64,000 bases of DNA, from the NCBI GenBank assembly GCA_023898765.1, contig CP060238.1, positions 1,798,001 to 1,862,000 of the forward strand, in the 5' to 3' direction. Shown here in pieces: positions 33,915 through 42,937 of the stretch. Origin of the DNA: Rhodospirillales bacterium (GTDB lineage Bacteria; Pseudomonadota; Alphaproteobacteria; Micavibrionales; Micavibrionaceae). The position numbers were made by a program, and so were the translations under genes. The notes under the pieces were generated by a model. It worked only from the letters and a program-made list of their open reading frames with translations. It did not search any database and was not told the DNA's origin. Numbering within the stretch: position 1 is the stretch's first letter; each line of letters opens with the position of its first letter.

Positions 33915-34099
33915 ACTTGCACCGCAGCCACGGCAGGATTGCTTTTAAGCGGCGCGACAATACTTCCCTCCCATACAGAAATGATATTGGCCGGTCATGC
34001 GCAGCTTGCGCGTTTTCCGTCTGCCGGAGGTACACAAGAATAACTTTCCGCAATGGTTGCAGAAAGTTTAAACCGAAATTGCATAAAGGAGATAATCAC

Positions 34100-34312
34100 A
34101 TGGCAGTCGGTACAGTAAAATGGTTCAACGGACAAAAAGGTTTTGGCTTTATTGAGCCGGAAGAAGGCGGAGACGATGTATTCGTACATATCAGCGCCGT
34201 TCAGGATGCAGGAATGCAAACCTTGAAGGAGGGCCAAAAAATTAACTACGAACTCGTCATGGACGAAAGAAAAGGCAAATCAAGCGCAGCTAACCTTTCA
34301 GAAGCCGCTTAG
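34100..34312 (+). CDS. Cold-shock protein
   Basis: 70 residues from MAVGTVKWF, with AAGGAG nine bases upstream. The RNP1 (KGFGFIEP) and RNP2 (DVFVHIS) motifs are intact. These proteins bind single-stranded RNA and melt secondary structure. The long leader is typical of cold-induced csp genes. A terminator follows at 34341. Confidence 0.95.
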   Translation: MAVGTVKWFNGQKGFGFIEPEEGGDDVFVHISAVQDAGMQTLKEGQKINYELVMDERKGKSSAANLSEAA

Positions 34313-34340
34313 TTTTTTTCTAAATATTCGAAGTTTACAA

Positions 34341-34376
34341 ACGGGCGCCGGAGCCTTTATCCAGCGCCCGTTTTTA
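34341..34376 (+). terminator. Terminator of the cold-shock gene
   Basis: CGGGCGC and GCGCCCG around a 15-base loop, followed by TTTTT. Confidence 0.88.
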
Positions 34377-34471
34377 TTGTCTTTTTGTTTTAAAAGCATC
34401 CGCATGCTACAATTTTAACTTAGAGTTGTGATTCTTAACGTACAAATCTCAAATGCAGGAGCCACATCCCC

Positions 34472-35017
34472 ATGAAAAGGCATTTTAAGCTTCTGGTTCT
34501 CGGCCTGTCCCTCGCGAGCGTTACCTTCTTCCCTGCGCGGGTATTCGCGGCAGATTTGACCGCCGCCGCCATGGAAACCAAAAAACAGACCTTCCGTATG
34601 AGCCAGCTTGGCGATGTCAATTTGAGCTGCGGACAGCTTTCCCGTGAAGCGCTGCGCATGCGCGACATTATCCAGCGCAAACAAAACATCAAGGATAACT
34701 CGGACCTGAAAGATCACGGCATCAGCGCCGCAGGAGCCGTCGGCTCCCTCCTTCTGGGCAGCGTCACGGGCGGGGTCGGACTGGCCGCGGCCGGTTTTCT
34801 GGCTTCACAGGCCGTGGAAAAGGAAGCGGACCAGGCCGACAGCATACAGAATATCGCCGACCGGCGACGCGGCTTCATGATCGGAATATACAACGCCAAA
34901 GGATGCTACGGCCCGACCGAGCACGTGATGATTGCGCCTGTCGAAAATGATCTTGCGTCCCGTCTGGCCAGCACGGAACCTGCCGCCGGCGCGGAAGACC
35001 ACAGATACAACGACTAG
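34472..35017 (+). CDS. Secreted protein with a glycine-zipper-like segment
   Basis: 181 residues. Signal peptide ends at VFAAD (about residue 26). A Gly/Ala-rich segment (GAVGSLLLGSVTGGVGLAAA) may insert into a membrane; two Cys (LSCGQ, GCYGP) could pair. Not recognised beyond this. Probably periplasmic or outer-membrane associated. Monocistronic, with its 3' end against the next convergent gene. Confidence 0.65.
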   Translation: MKRHFKLLVLGLSLASVTFFPARVFAADLTAAAMETKKQTFRMSQLGDVNLSCGQLSREALRMRDIIQRKQNIKDNSDLKDHGISAAGAVGSLLLGSVTGGVGLAAAGFLASQAVEKEADQADSIQNIADRRRGFMIGIYNAKGCYGPTEHVMIAPVENDLASRLASTEPAAGAEDHRYND

Positions 35018-35032
35018 GCTTGCCTGCTGCCC

Positions 35033-35623
35033 TTATTTCTTCAGGATTTCCCCCGTCTGCGCATCCACCAGAACGTCATGAAAGCCGCCCTCTGTTTTGA
35101 ACGTCACCTGAAAAACCGGCCTGTCCTGATAGATGCGCCTTGACACCTCGAAAGACCGCGCGGGCGGCGCAACCTCCAGCGCGATACGCAAGGCCGCATC
35201 ACTTGTGACCGCGTGCCCTTCCGGCAACGCCCATTTATACGGCCGGTAAGGCTTCCGGCTTTCCGCATCCGGCTTGCGGGGAGGAATCGGCAACGCATTT
35301 TCCGGACGCTGCGCCGGGACGGGCGTCGCCCTGGCCGCCGCAGATTTCGCCACAGACGGCTTTTGCGGGGCAGGCGGCGCGGGCGGCGGATCCTCCCGTT
35401 TTACAGCCGGGACCGGCTCAACCCATGTATGTATCTTTGGCGCAGGAGCCGGCGCCGGCGCGGATTTGACGGGCGCCCCGCCGGAAGGCACCTTGAATTC
35501 CTCGCTCGTGCCGTCTTTGTGAATGATGATAATCCTGTCCTGCTGCGCCTGCGCGGAGGCCATCGGCGCGGCGAGCACGAAAAGGAACAGACATCCCGAT
35601 ATGCTTAAAAAGCTGCTTCTCAT
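35033..35623 (-). CDS. Secreted Pro-rich protein with a PepSY-like domain
   Basis: 196 residues from MRSSFLSIS. Signal peptide ends at SAQA. The middle 90 residues are a Pro/Ala-rich spacer (APAPAPAPK, PPPAPPAPQKP). The C-terminal domain ALRIALEVAPP, RPVFQVTFKTEGGFHDVLVD and AQTGEILKK matches the PepSY fold (VxV-DAxTGExL). PepSY proteins often inhibit or bind proteases in the envelope. Confidence 0.78.
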   Translation of the reverse strand: MRSSFLSISGCLFLFVLAAPMASAQAQQDRIIIIHKDGTSEEFKVPSGGAPVKSAPAPAPAPKIHTWVEPVPAVKREDPPPAPPAPQKPSVAKSAAARATPVPAQRPENALPIPPRKPDAESRKPYRPYKWALPEGHAVTSDAALRIALEVAPPARSFEVSRRIYQDRPVFQVTFKTEGGFHDVLVDAQTGEILKK

Positions 35624-35803
35624 GCGCGCACTATAACAAATACGGCGCCCGTTTCCAGATTCAAAAAGCGGACCCACTTCATGTGGACCGACTTTTTTAA
35701 TAACAGACTGATTTTAAAAGAAAAAATGTGGACTAAGTCTACTCGGCTTTTGCGTTTTTGAGCCTTTCAACGCCTCTACAAAAAAATGTCGTGACTTTTC
35801 CCC

Positions 35804-35833
35804 TTGACAAAAATAGGAATATATACCTATACT
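35804..35833 (+). promoter_or_regulatory. Strong sigma-70-like promoter
   Basis: TTGACA (35804-35809), 18-base spacer, TATACT (35828-35833). The gene start follows about 40 bases on. Confidence 0.7.
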
Positions 35834-35872
35834 ATACTCTTATTGTTGAAATTGTAAAGGTATTTGATAAAC

Positions 35873-36226
35873 ATGCTTCTATCCCTTAAACAAACACTAA
35901 ATCAAGATTCTCCAGCGGATCCGAACGATGTGCTGCAGGTTAAAAAAGCCCTCATCAAAACTGGACATTACGATCTGCCAGACTACGGCCTCACTCCATA
36001 CCCGGACACGATTTTATTCACGGCGATTAAAAATTTTCAAAAAGATTCCGGTTTAAAAGTCAATGGGATTATCTGCCCCCATGGAAAAACCATTGCAAAA
36101 CTGAATGAAGAGTTGAATAAAGAAAACCCTGGTGTCAAAAGCCCTATCATCCGATGCCCTCAATGCGGCGGACCGCATGGCGGATCGAAAGGCGATTTAT
36201 GCCCGGATTGTGATGCCAAAAGCTAG
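35873..36226 (+). CDS. Peptidoglycan-binding-like domain with a C-terminal zinc ribbon
   Basis: 117 residues from the ATG at 35873 (a TTG three codons earlier is in frame). Residues 15-80 fit the PG_binding_1 helical repeat (DVLQVKKALIKTGHYD, FTAIKNFQKDSGLKVNGII), and the end is a two-CXXC zinc ribbon (CPQCGGPHG, LCPDCDAKS). There is no signal peptide. Combining a cell-wall binding repeat with a zinc knuckle in a cytoplasmic protein is odd. AT-rich, with a near-consensus promoter. Confidence 0.7.
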   Translation: MLLSLKQTLNQDSPADPNDVLQVKKALIKTGHYDLPDYGLTPYPDTILFTAIKNFQKDSGLKVNGIICPHGKTIAKLNEELNKENPGVKSPIIRCPQCGGPHGGSKGDLCPDCDAKS

Positions 36227-36603
36227 GAACGGTTGACCAGATACTCTTCAATGTCCTGCGCGTCATAGCCCAACAGGTTTCCAATGATGTCTTCATGCGC
36301 AGGGTTGTATTCCAGACGACCGCCCAGCCATTCACGCTTGAGCCAAAGGATAAACTGCGCGCGCCATTCCTCGCCGGGTAATGTAAAGCAGACAAAACGG
36401 AGAACATCAGCAGAGCCCGTCTTCGGAATATCCCCGGCAAACCGGAGGAGACGGCCTTCCTGCACATAAGGCGCAAAGGCGCGTTCCGGGATAATCTCTT
36501 CCGCGATTTCGCCTTCCGCAGGAATAATGTCATGAAAAAACGCCAGCTTTTTATCGCCCGCCAGCATCAATTCCAGTTCTTTTCCTTCATGTGGCCCGAT
36601 CAT
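36223..36603 (-). CDS. Protein of unknown function, coupled to the uvrB transcript
   Basis: 126 residues from MIGPHEGKE, whose ATG overlaps the upstream stop as ATGA. Not recognised in detail, though the style (ELELMLAGDKKLAFF, EWRAQFILWLKREW) is of a conserved small protein. It overlaps the convergent PG-binding gene by four bases. It is the third gene of the uvrB unit. Confidence 0.65.
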   Translation of the reverse strand: MIGPHEGKELELMLAGDKKLAFFHDIIPAEGEIAEEIIPERAFAPYVQEGRLLRFAGDIPKTGSADVLRFVCFTLPGEEWRAQFILWLKREWLGGRLEYNPAHEDIIGNLLGYDAQDIEEYLVNRS

Positions 36604-37067
36604 AACTCTAGTTCTCTTATGTTTTTGAAATCTTCGAAACAAGTATACAGGGGAAAGTCTGTTTTTTCCGCTTCTATCAGCACTCCATTCCTGTTTTCTA
36701 TTTTCAAAGGAACATTACTTTTTATAATACTCATATCTGATGTTTTCCAAACCAACACGGACTTTCCCTCTTCTTCTTTAACATCAAGAATATTGGACAA
36801 CTGAGCACGAAAAAACGGATCATGCCCACAACTAACGTCTGAACCGCCTTCTATATGAAATGTATAAGCCACTGATGGATTGTTATATTTGGCTGCGAAC
36901 TGTTGTTCTTCCAAAGACAGACAAAAAAGATTATGAAGACCTTCAATAAAGAACCCCACTTCTTTAGCATTTTTTCTTGCGGATAAGAGGGTTAAAACTT
37001 TAGTTCCATAAGCATTCCCTTTTTTTCTATAAGAAAAAGAATTTGCAGTTACTACCCAAGCTTTCAT
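36600..37067 (-). CDS. Protein of unknown function downstream of uvrB
   Basis: 155 residues, not recognised. No signal peptide or membrane segment. It contains HIEGGSDVSCGHDPFFRAQL and DFPLYTCFEDFKNI. Codons are clearly more A/T-ending than in uvrB, which suggests recent acquisition, yet it overlaps uvrB by four bases (ATGA) and the next gene by four, so it is embedded in the translational chain. Confidence 0.65.
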   Translation of the reverse strand: MKAWVVTANSFSYRKKGNAYGTKVLTLLSARKNAKEVGFFIEGLHNLFCLSLEEQQFAAKYNNPSVAYTFHIEGGSDVSCGHDPFFRAQLSNILDVKEEEGKSVLVWKTSDMSIIKSNVPLKIENRNGVLIEAEKTDFPLYTCFEDFKNIRELEL

Positions 37068-39127
37068 GAGAACCCCAAATCCGCTGCTTCGAGTTTTTTA
37101 ATTTCGTCCCGCAGGCGGGCAGCCTCCTCAAACTCAAGGTCGGCGGCGGCCTGATGCATTTTCTTTTCCAGCTTTTTGATGTGCCGGGCCAGCGCATCGG
37201 GATGCATCAGGAGATCCTGCTCCCGGTCCGACAGCCCCGCCGGCCCGCGCGACACATGCACGCGGTCCCCCGTTTCAAAGACGCTGCCTAAAATATCTGA
37301 AATATTTTTCTTCACGCTTTCGGGGGTAATGCCGTGCGCCCGGTTATAGGCCATCTGTTTTTCCCGGCGGCGCGCCGTTTCCTCCATCGCGCCTTTCATG
37401 GAGCCTGTGACCTTGTCCGCATACAAAATCACCCGCCCGTCCACATTCCGCGCGGTGCGGCCGATCGTCTGCACCAGCGAGGTTTTGGAGCGCAGGAACC
37501 CTTCCTTATCCGCATCCAGAATCGCCATCAGTTTACATTCGGGAATATCCAGCCCTTCACGCAAGAGGTTGATCCCCACCAGAATATCAAATTCGCCCAG
37601 ACGCAGATCACGGATGATTTCAATCCGCTCCAGCGTGTCCACATCGGAATGCATATAGCGCACGCGGAGTTTATTCTCGGTGAGATACTCGGTGAGCGCC
37701 TCGGCCATTTTCTTGGTCAGCGTCGTGACCATCACCCGCCCGCCATCCGCAACCACCCTGCGGCATTCATCCATCAGGTCATCCACCTGGTTTTCACAGG
37801 GGCGCACCTCCACCGGCGGATCAATGAGCCCGGTCGGGCGCACCACCTGCTCCGCCGAGATGCCGCCAGCCTGCTCCAGCTCCCAATCCGCCGGCGTGGC
37901 GGAGACATAAATGGTTTGCGGACGGAAATTATTCCATTCCTCAAATTGCAGCGGACGGTTATCCAGCGCCGCCGGCACGCGGAACCCATACTCCACCAGC
38001 GTGGATTTACGCGCGCGGTCGCCGTTATACATGGCGCGCAACTGCGGGATCATCGCGTGGCTTTCATCCAGAAACATGATGGCATCTTTGGGCAAATACT
38101 CAATGAGCGTCGGCGGCGGCTCCCCCGGCGCGCGGCCCGTGAGATAGCGGGAATAATTTTCAATCCCCTGGCACATGCCCGTGGCTTCCAGCATTTCGAT
38201 ATCGAATTTCGTGCGCTGGTCGAGACGCTGCGCCTCCAACAATTTCCCCTCTTTTTCAAACTGCGCGATGCGGTCTTTCAGGTCGATTTTAATCTGCTTA
38301 ATCGCCTGCGTAATGGTCGGGCCGGGGGTGATATAGTGGGAATTGGCGTAGACGCGCACCCCGTCGAGCTTCGCCGTTTTCTGCCCCGTGAGGGCATCAA
38401 ATTCCGTGATCTCTTCAATCTCATCCCCGAAAAGGGAAATACGCCATGCACTATCTTCCATGTGAGAGGGAAAAATCTCCACACAATCGCCGCGCACGCG
38501 AAAACTGCCGCGCTCGAACACCATATCATTGCGTTTATATTGAATCTCCACAAAGCGGCGGATAATTTCCTGCCGGTCCATGCGCAAGCCCTTATGCAGG
38601 TCGCAGGTCATGGCGAGATAATCTTCCTTGGCCCCGATGCCGTAAATACTCGACACGGACGCCACGATAATGCAGTCCCGCCGCTCAAACAAAGCGCGCG
38701 TGGCGCTGTGGCGCATCCGGTCTATCTGTTCGTTGATCGAAGAATCTTTTTCAATGAAGGTGTCCGTGCGCGGCACGTAGGCTTCGGGCTGATAATAATC
38801 GTAATAAGAGACAAAATATTCGACCGCATTATCCGGAAAAAAAGACTTAAACTCCCCGTAGAGCTGCGCCGCGAGGGTTTTGTTCGGGGCCATGATAATC
38901 GCCGGGCGCTGCATCTCCTGAATGACCTGCGCCATGGTGAAGGTCTTCCCCGAGCCTGTCACGCCGAGAAGCACCTGATCCGTAAGGCCCTCTTCCAGCC
39001 CGGCGCACAGATTTTTGATCGCCTCCGGCTGGTCCCCGGAAGGGGTGAAATCCGATTTCAGCCGGAAAGGCGGACTCTCCGCAAAAGGATTGGCCGCAGC
39101 CTGATTTATTTCGACAACGCCACGCAT
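37064..39127 (-). CDS. uvrB: Excinuclease ABC subunit B
   Basis: 687 residues. Walker A LLGVTGSGKTFTMA, the beta-hairpin YYDYYQPEAYVP, the DEXX box FLDESHAM, motif VI-like QTIGRTARNVDGR and a C-terminal UVR motif (ADLEFEEAARLRDEIKKLEA). UvrB verifies damage loaded by UvrA and recruits UvrC. Two unknown genes follow with ATGA overlaps. Confidence 0.98.
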   Translation of the reverse strand: MRGVVEINQAAANPFAESPPFRLKSDFTPSGDQPEAIKNLCAGLEEGLTDQVLLGVTGSGKTFTMAQVIQEMQRPAIIMAPNKTLAAQLYGEFKSFFPDNAVEYFVSYYDYYQPEAYVPRTDTFIEKDSSINEQIDRMRHSATRALFERRDCIIVASVSSIYGIGAKEDYLAMTCDLHKGLRMDRQEIIRRFVEIQYKRNDMVFERGSFRVRGDCVEIFPSHMEDSAWRISLFGDEIEEITEFDALTGQKTAKLDGVRVYANSHYITPGPTITQAIKQIKIDLKDRIAQFEKEGKLLEAQRLDQRTKFDIEMLEATGMCQGIENYSRYLTGRAPGEPPPTLIEYLPKDAIMFLDESHAMIPQLRAMYNGDRARKSTLVEYGFRVPAALDNRPLQFEEWNNFRPQTIYVSATPADWELEQAGGISAEQVVRPTGLIDPPVEVRPCENQVDDLMDECRRVVADGGRVMVTTLTKKMAEALTEYLTENKLRVRYMHSDVDTLERIEIIRDLRLGEFDILVGINLLREGLDIPECKLMAILDADKEGFLRSKTSLVQTIGRTARNVDGRVILYADKVTGSMKGAMEETARRREKQMAYNRAHGITPESVKKNISDILGSVFETGDRVHVSRGPAGLSDREQDLLMHPDALARHIKKLEKKMHQAAADLEFEEAARLRDEIKKLEAADLGFS

Positions 39128-39168
39128 GGAGCCAATATAAAGGGGTTTTGAACGAAATCAAACGCAGA

Positions 39169-39684
39169 TCAGCTATATTTTCCAATGGCGATTTTAACCA
39201 TCTTCTTCAGCTCTTCGGCCTGTACGCCACCGTCATCTTTGATGTCCTGCTTATGAACGAGCAGCATCGCATCCACATGCGCCTGAATAATAACCCTTTG
39301 CGCCTCCATATTCAGGTCCGTCTGCCCGATATAATCGCGCAAGGATTCCGCAAAATAGGCCAAAAGGCTGTAACGGCACATGGATCCGACATCCTTGATC
39401 TCATGCGCCAGCGTAAAAATCTCCTGTGCAATCTCTTTGCGTTCCTGCGATTCTTTCATGTCACGCATCTCATCCCACAAAACCGTCAGGGTCTTCAGGT
39501 GCGCCGCGATCGTTTCCGGACATTCGACACAAAGCGCAGCGATCAGCCTGTCCGCCTCCGCAACCGCTTCGGACGCAATGTGGCCGGGCGGCATATTTTT
39601 CGCCTGAATGCCCAGCTTGTCTTTCAGCCGGTTGGCAATTTTAAAAATTTCGACCGTTATGCCCGGTGACTCTGAATTTGTCAT
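39169..39684 (-). CDS. HPt-like (histidine phosphotransfer) protein
   Basis: 171 residues, mostly helical. IFTLAHEIKDVGSMCRYSLL resembles the HPt phosphorylation motif, with His in AHEIKDVGS. It overlaps the response regulator gene by four bases (ATGA), which supports a shared phosphorelay. It is not a full kinase: no ATPase domain. Assignment is by motif style only. Confidence 0.6.
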   Translation of the reverse strand: MTNSESPGITVEIFKIANRLKDKLGIQAKNMPPGHIASEAVAEADRLIAALCVECPETIAAHLKTLTVLWDEMRDMKESQERKEIAQEIFTLAHEIKDVGSMCRYSLLAYFAESLRDYIGQTDLNMEAQRVIIQAHVDAMLLVHKQDIKDDGGVQAEELKKMVKIAIGKYS

Positions 39685-40250
39685 TTTTTAACCTTCACCA
39701 CTTCCTTTACCTTCATCACGCGTCTTTCCGGCCCCTGAAAAACCATGACGGTCCGCCTGCGATCCGGGCCAAAATACCCGGAAATATTAATAAAAGGACG
39801 GGGGTTATCAATGACCGAACAAATGCGCGACGCCAGCCCGTTGCCGGATACGGGCTTCACCAGCGTTTCATTCGCGCCCAGATCGCGGGCCCGCGCCGTC
39901 ACATATTCTGTTGTATAACCGCTCACCACAATCACAGGAAGAAAACGAATCTCGTCTTCTTCATTCGAACGTATCCATTTCAGGAGCTCTTCCCCGGACC
40001 CTTTCGGCATCAGCCAATCCGTCAGGACAATATCGACCTTGGTCGCATATTTACTGGTTTTACGGGCCTGCGTAATCGTCAGGATATCCTGCGCCTCTTT
40101 GGAGCTGTCGCACACCATGATGTCCCCTACGCCGAAAACCCGCAACATGGAGGCCATAAGGGATTGCATGTACTGCGAATCCTCTACGATCAACAGCGTA
40201 AAATTGCTCAGATCATAAGCCGGTGAATCGTCTCTTTTGAAAATCGACAT
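39681..40250 (-). CDS. Response regulator, receiver domain
   Basis: 189 residues. The receiver holds the acidic pair in LLIVEDSQYM, the phosphoacceptor Asp in VLTDWLMPKGSG, the switch Ser in VIVVSGYTTE and Lys in TLVKPVSG. After the receiver comes a basic 40-residue tail (FGPDRRR, GPERR, VKVKK) and no DNA-binding domain, so it acts by protein contact, as in CheY-type proteins. Coupled to the HPt-like gene. Confidence 0.9.
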   Translation of the reverse strand: MSIFKRDDSPAYDLSNFTLLIVEDSQYMQSLMASMLRVFGVGDIMVCDSSKEAQDILTITQARKTSKYATKVDIVLTDWLMPKGSGEELLKWIRSNEEDEIRFLPVIVVSGYTTEYVTARARDLGANETLVKPVSGNGLASRICSVIDNPRPFINISGYFGPDRRRTVMVFQGPERRVMKVKEVVKVKK

Positions 40251-40321
40251 AATGTCCCTTATTGTCCCGATTGATTATCCCGGTATAGAGGGTATCAGGA
40301 TTACCAAAAGAGGAAAAGTCT

Positions 40322-41059
40322 CTACTGCCCGCGCAGCTCCGTAACGAGTTTGTTTTCTTCCTCGTCCAGATTTTTAAGACCTTTGGTTTCATCAATAAAA
40401 ACCAGAAGATTATTGATATAGGGTTTCGGATCGGGCTGCTGTTTTACGAAAGCGGTAAAGCCTTTGAGAAAATCTTCGGATAACCTGCCCCGAACGTAGA
40501 TTTTATCCTTCCGGTAATCATAACTCGCCCCCCCGTCATAAATCCTTTGTCCGGCGGCTTGTATAAGAAGGCGGGACTTAAAATAGCCCAGCCAGCGTAT
40601 CCAGGGATTCTTGCCCAGCAAAGGCTCTCCAACCAGAAGGTCGTCGGGCGAAAGGCCATGCGCCTTTCGAAGAAAGGAATCCACACGCCGGTCTATGCCT
40701 TCTGCCGTTTCGCCTGCTTTGCTTAAATCAACCCCCGCCCACAGGAGAAGAATCGCCGCAATGTCTTCATCCACCTGCCTGTAATTCACAAAAAGAAAAG
40801 CTTCATCCCTGGCCGCAAAATCTTCGACCTTCATGCGCAGCGCTTCATTCCGCTCCATCACTTCATGCAACGGCGGAATTTCCCCAACGGCCGCAAGGCT
40901 TATCCCCTTGGGCGCCCAGTCTTCTTGCTGCGCGAAAAAAAGACCGCTTCCAAAGCCCCATATCAATGTGAAAGCAAGAATTGTTCCCGCCCCGATGAGT
41001 GCGGCAAGACGCCTGTTCCTTAAAAGGAGGGATGAAACCTGTTTGAAATCAAGATTCAT
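40322..41059 (-). CDS. Membrane-anchored protein of unknown function
   Basis: 245 residues from MNLDFKQVS, with GGAAAG immediately upstream. One transmembrane helix (LAALIGAGTILAFTLIWGFG, residues 18-38) leads into a periplasmic domain. Two features are FVNYRQVDEDIAAILLLWAGVD and NPWIRWLGYF. Not recognised. Upstream of the regulator pair by 71 bases, so possibly in the same unit. Confidence 0.6.
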   Translation of the reverse strand: MNLDFKQVSSLLLRNRRLAALIGAGTILAFTLIWGFGSGLFFAQQEDWAPKGISLAAVGEIPPLHEVMERNEALRMKVEDFAARDEAFLFVNYRQVDEDIAAILLLWAGVDLSKAGETAEGIDRRVDSFLRKAHGLSPDDLLVGEPLLGKNPWIRWLGYFKSRLLIQAAGQRIYDGGASYDYRKDKIYVRGRLSEDFLKGFTAFVKQQPDPKPYINNLLVFIDETKGLKNLDEEENKLVTELRGQ

Positions 41060-41139
41060 CTTTCCATTATAGCCGTTTAATGACCGCTTAAAATCCCTTT
41101 TTTCCAGCAAAAATCAGGATTTTCCGCGATCCATCAGCC

Positions 41140-42705
41140 TCAAGCGGCGCTGGCCATTTCGTGAGTGTCCATTTGTGCGGGCATGTTCATCCCGCCAAGC
41201 GTCTGAAGTTGCGGAAACGCACCTGTCAAAAGCGCCATCATGCCGGCGTATTTCTCCCCGGCCGCCCGGCGCGTATCGTAGAGAATCCGATCTTCATAAC
41301 CGGAAATCCAGAGAGCGTTCGGGTTTCGGCGGGCAATAATCAGGTCCCCCTGTTCCCCCGCCGCATAAGGAGACCTGTGAGACCGGAAAACAATCAGCCC
41401 GTCCCCGAACAGCCCTTCAAATAAAGAGGCCATCGCAGGCGGCAAACTTCCAAGTTCCGCTTCTGAGGTGCCGATCGGATCAATGACGCTGACAATCTCC
41501 ATCTTGCCCCATTCCGTGGACATGGCAAAACGGGACCGCGCCGTATCCGATAGCCCCTTCATGGCCTCGTTATGGATATGCCAGGCCTTTTCGACAGGAA
41601 GGGAAAACGCCTTGTGCCCCTCGATCTCCCGCCCCTGGAACAAATATTTGGGTTTGATCCCCATGCGGCGGACTTCCTCATGCAAAAGATGGATGGACTC
41701 CACATCGTCATTCACGCCCTTTATGATCGGCGTCTGGTTTTCCACACTCACGAAAGGCAAGCTCGTAAGCCGCGTCACCGCCTCGAAAGACTCTTCCAGC
41801 CAGCGATAACCTGACCCGCTTTCATTGGGGACATATTCCCCGTTTGAACGGCGCAGCAAAAATTCATCCGGATGCGTCAAATGCGACACGATATTGATAT
41901 GCATATCCGGGAAACGGGCATGAACCCGTTTCAGCATGTCCACAAAAGCATCGTCAATCCTGCGCGGACGAAAGGCCAGTTCTTTAGAGCCGATCCGCAG
42001 CATATTCACGCCGGCCTGCCCTGCCGCCACAAGATAACGGTAGAGGGAGTAATTGGTCAGAACCAATGGATCGCCGCCGGAAAGAAGGATTTCTTTGACC
42101 GGATATCTCTTTTCCCCTGTTTTCGGATCCATTCCACCCGTTTGTTCAATCACGCGGTTATAGTTCACCACATAATCACGAAGATCTTCGGCGCGAACGC
42201 TGCTCTTTCCCGTATCCTTGTTGAACAGGTCCAGACGATAACAATAACGGCAATGCGCCGAACAGGTAGGCGACGCATAGGCCAGAACGATCTCCCCGTA
42301 TTTGTGCAAAAGCTGTCCGTGCGCATTCCCGGGACTGTAAGCCATCTGGTTCGAAGGATCTTTTTCCCCGGCCATATCCTGCGCCTCATCCAGACGCGGC
42401 AAGATCAGCGCCCCCACCGCCTTGCTTGGCGGCATTTTCGGCACCAGAATTTTTCCATCCACATCCTGAAGCTCTTCCCCCATCACGAGCGCCTGATAAT
42501 GCGGATTGGTGCCGAACATCATGCGCCTGTCCACGCCCGCTTCATGCATTTTTTTGTATTCTTCTTCGCCGTAAATGCTCTTGAGCAAGGCCTCAACGCG
42601 TTTATGCGTAAAGCGCCCCCGCATCGGCCGGACATGTTTTAGTTGTGACTTGGGAAGATCTTTTTCAACCTCGATCTTTTCCCCGATAAATTCGCCTGAC
42701 GCCAT
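41140..42705 (-). CDS. KamA-family radical SAM protein
   Basis: 521 residues from MASGEFIGEK. The cluster motif CSAHCRYC (in ASPTCSAHCRYCYRLDLF) and the PLP/SAM regions (EILLSGGDPLVLTN, LRIGSKELAFRPRRI) place it with lysine 2,3-aminomutase relatives. It is longer than the classical enzymes, and the GGGGK-type PLP lysine motif is not visible; instead QGREIEGHKAFSLPVEKAW is found. Substrate therefore uncertain. Next to class I lysS on the same strand, 230 bases apart, but its own ribosome binding site suggests it is independent. Confidence 0.85.
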   Translation of the reverse strand: MASGEFIGEKIEVEKDLPKSQLKHVRPMRGRFTHKRVEALLKSIYGEEEYKKMHEAGVDRRMMFGTNPHYQALVMGEELQDVDGKILVPKMPPSKAVGALILPRLDEAQDMAGEKDPSNQMAYSPGNAHGQLLHKYGEIVLAYASPTCSAHCRYCYRLDLFNKDTGKSSVRAEDLRDYVVNYNRVIEQTGGMDPKTGEKRYPVKEILLSGGDPLVLTNYSLYRYLVAAGQAGVNMLRIGSKELAFRPRRIDDAFVDMLKRVHARFPDMHINIVSHLTHPDEFLLRRSNGEYVPNESGSGYRWLEESFEAVTRLTSLPFVSVENQTPIIKGVNDDVESIHLLHEEVRRMGIKPKYLFQGREIEGHKAFSLPVEKAWHIHNEAMKGLSDTARSRFAMSTEWGKMEIVSVIDPIGTSEAELGSLPPAMASLFEGLFGDGLIVFRSHRSPYAAGEQGDLIIARRNPNALWISGYEDRILYDTRRAAGEKYAGMMALLTGAFPQLQTLGGMNMPAQMDTHEMASAA

Positions 42706-42937
42706 GAACACACTTCCTCTTTTCAGACACGATACCAAAACCCACGCTCACACTGGAAAGCGCACAAAACAAGAGGAAAGAATGATATTTCTTTCAAAAA
42801 AAAGCAACGTTAATAAAATGCTATCGTCTTGATTTTACAGGGATTTTTCTTCGCAACTGCAGCAAAATGAAAATAATATCCTTGGCTTTCCGGCCTTTTT
42901 CCCCTTGCGCAGCGCAACACAAAAAGATCGGGAAAAC

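Noticed and set aside
37334..39151. 605-codon frame antisense to uvrB
   Set aside because: His/Arg/Ile-rich translation typical of the complement of a GC-skewed coding frame; uvrB is certain.
41140..42705. True lysine 2,3-aminomutase
   Set aside because: The family match is clear but the PLP-lysine motif and normal length are lacking, so the substrate is left open.
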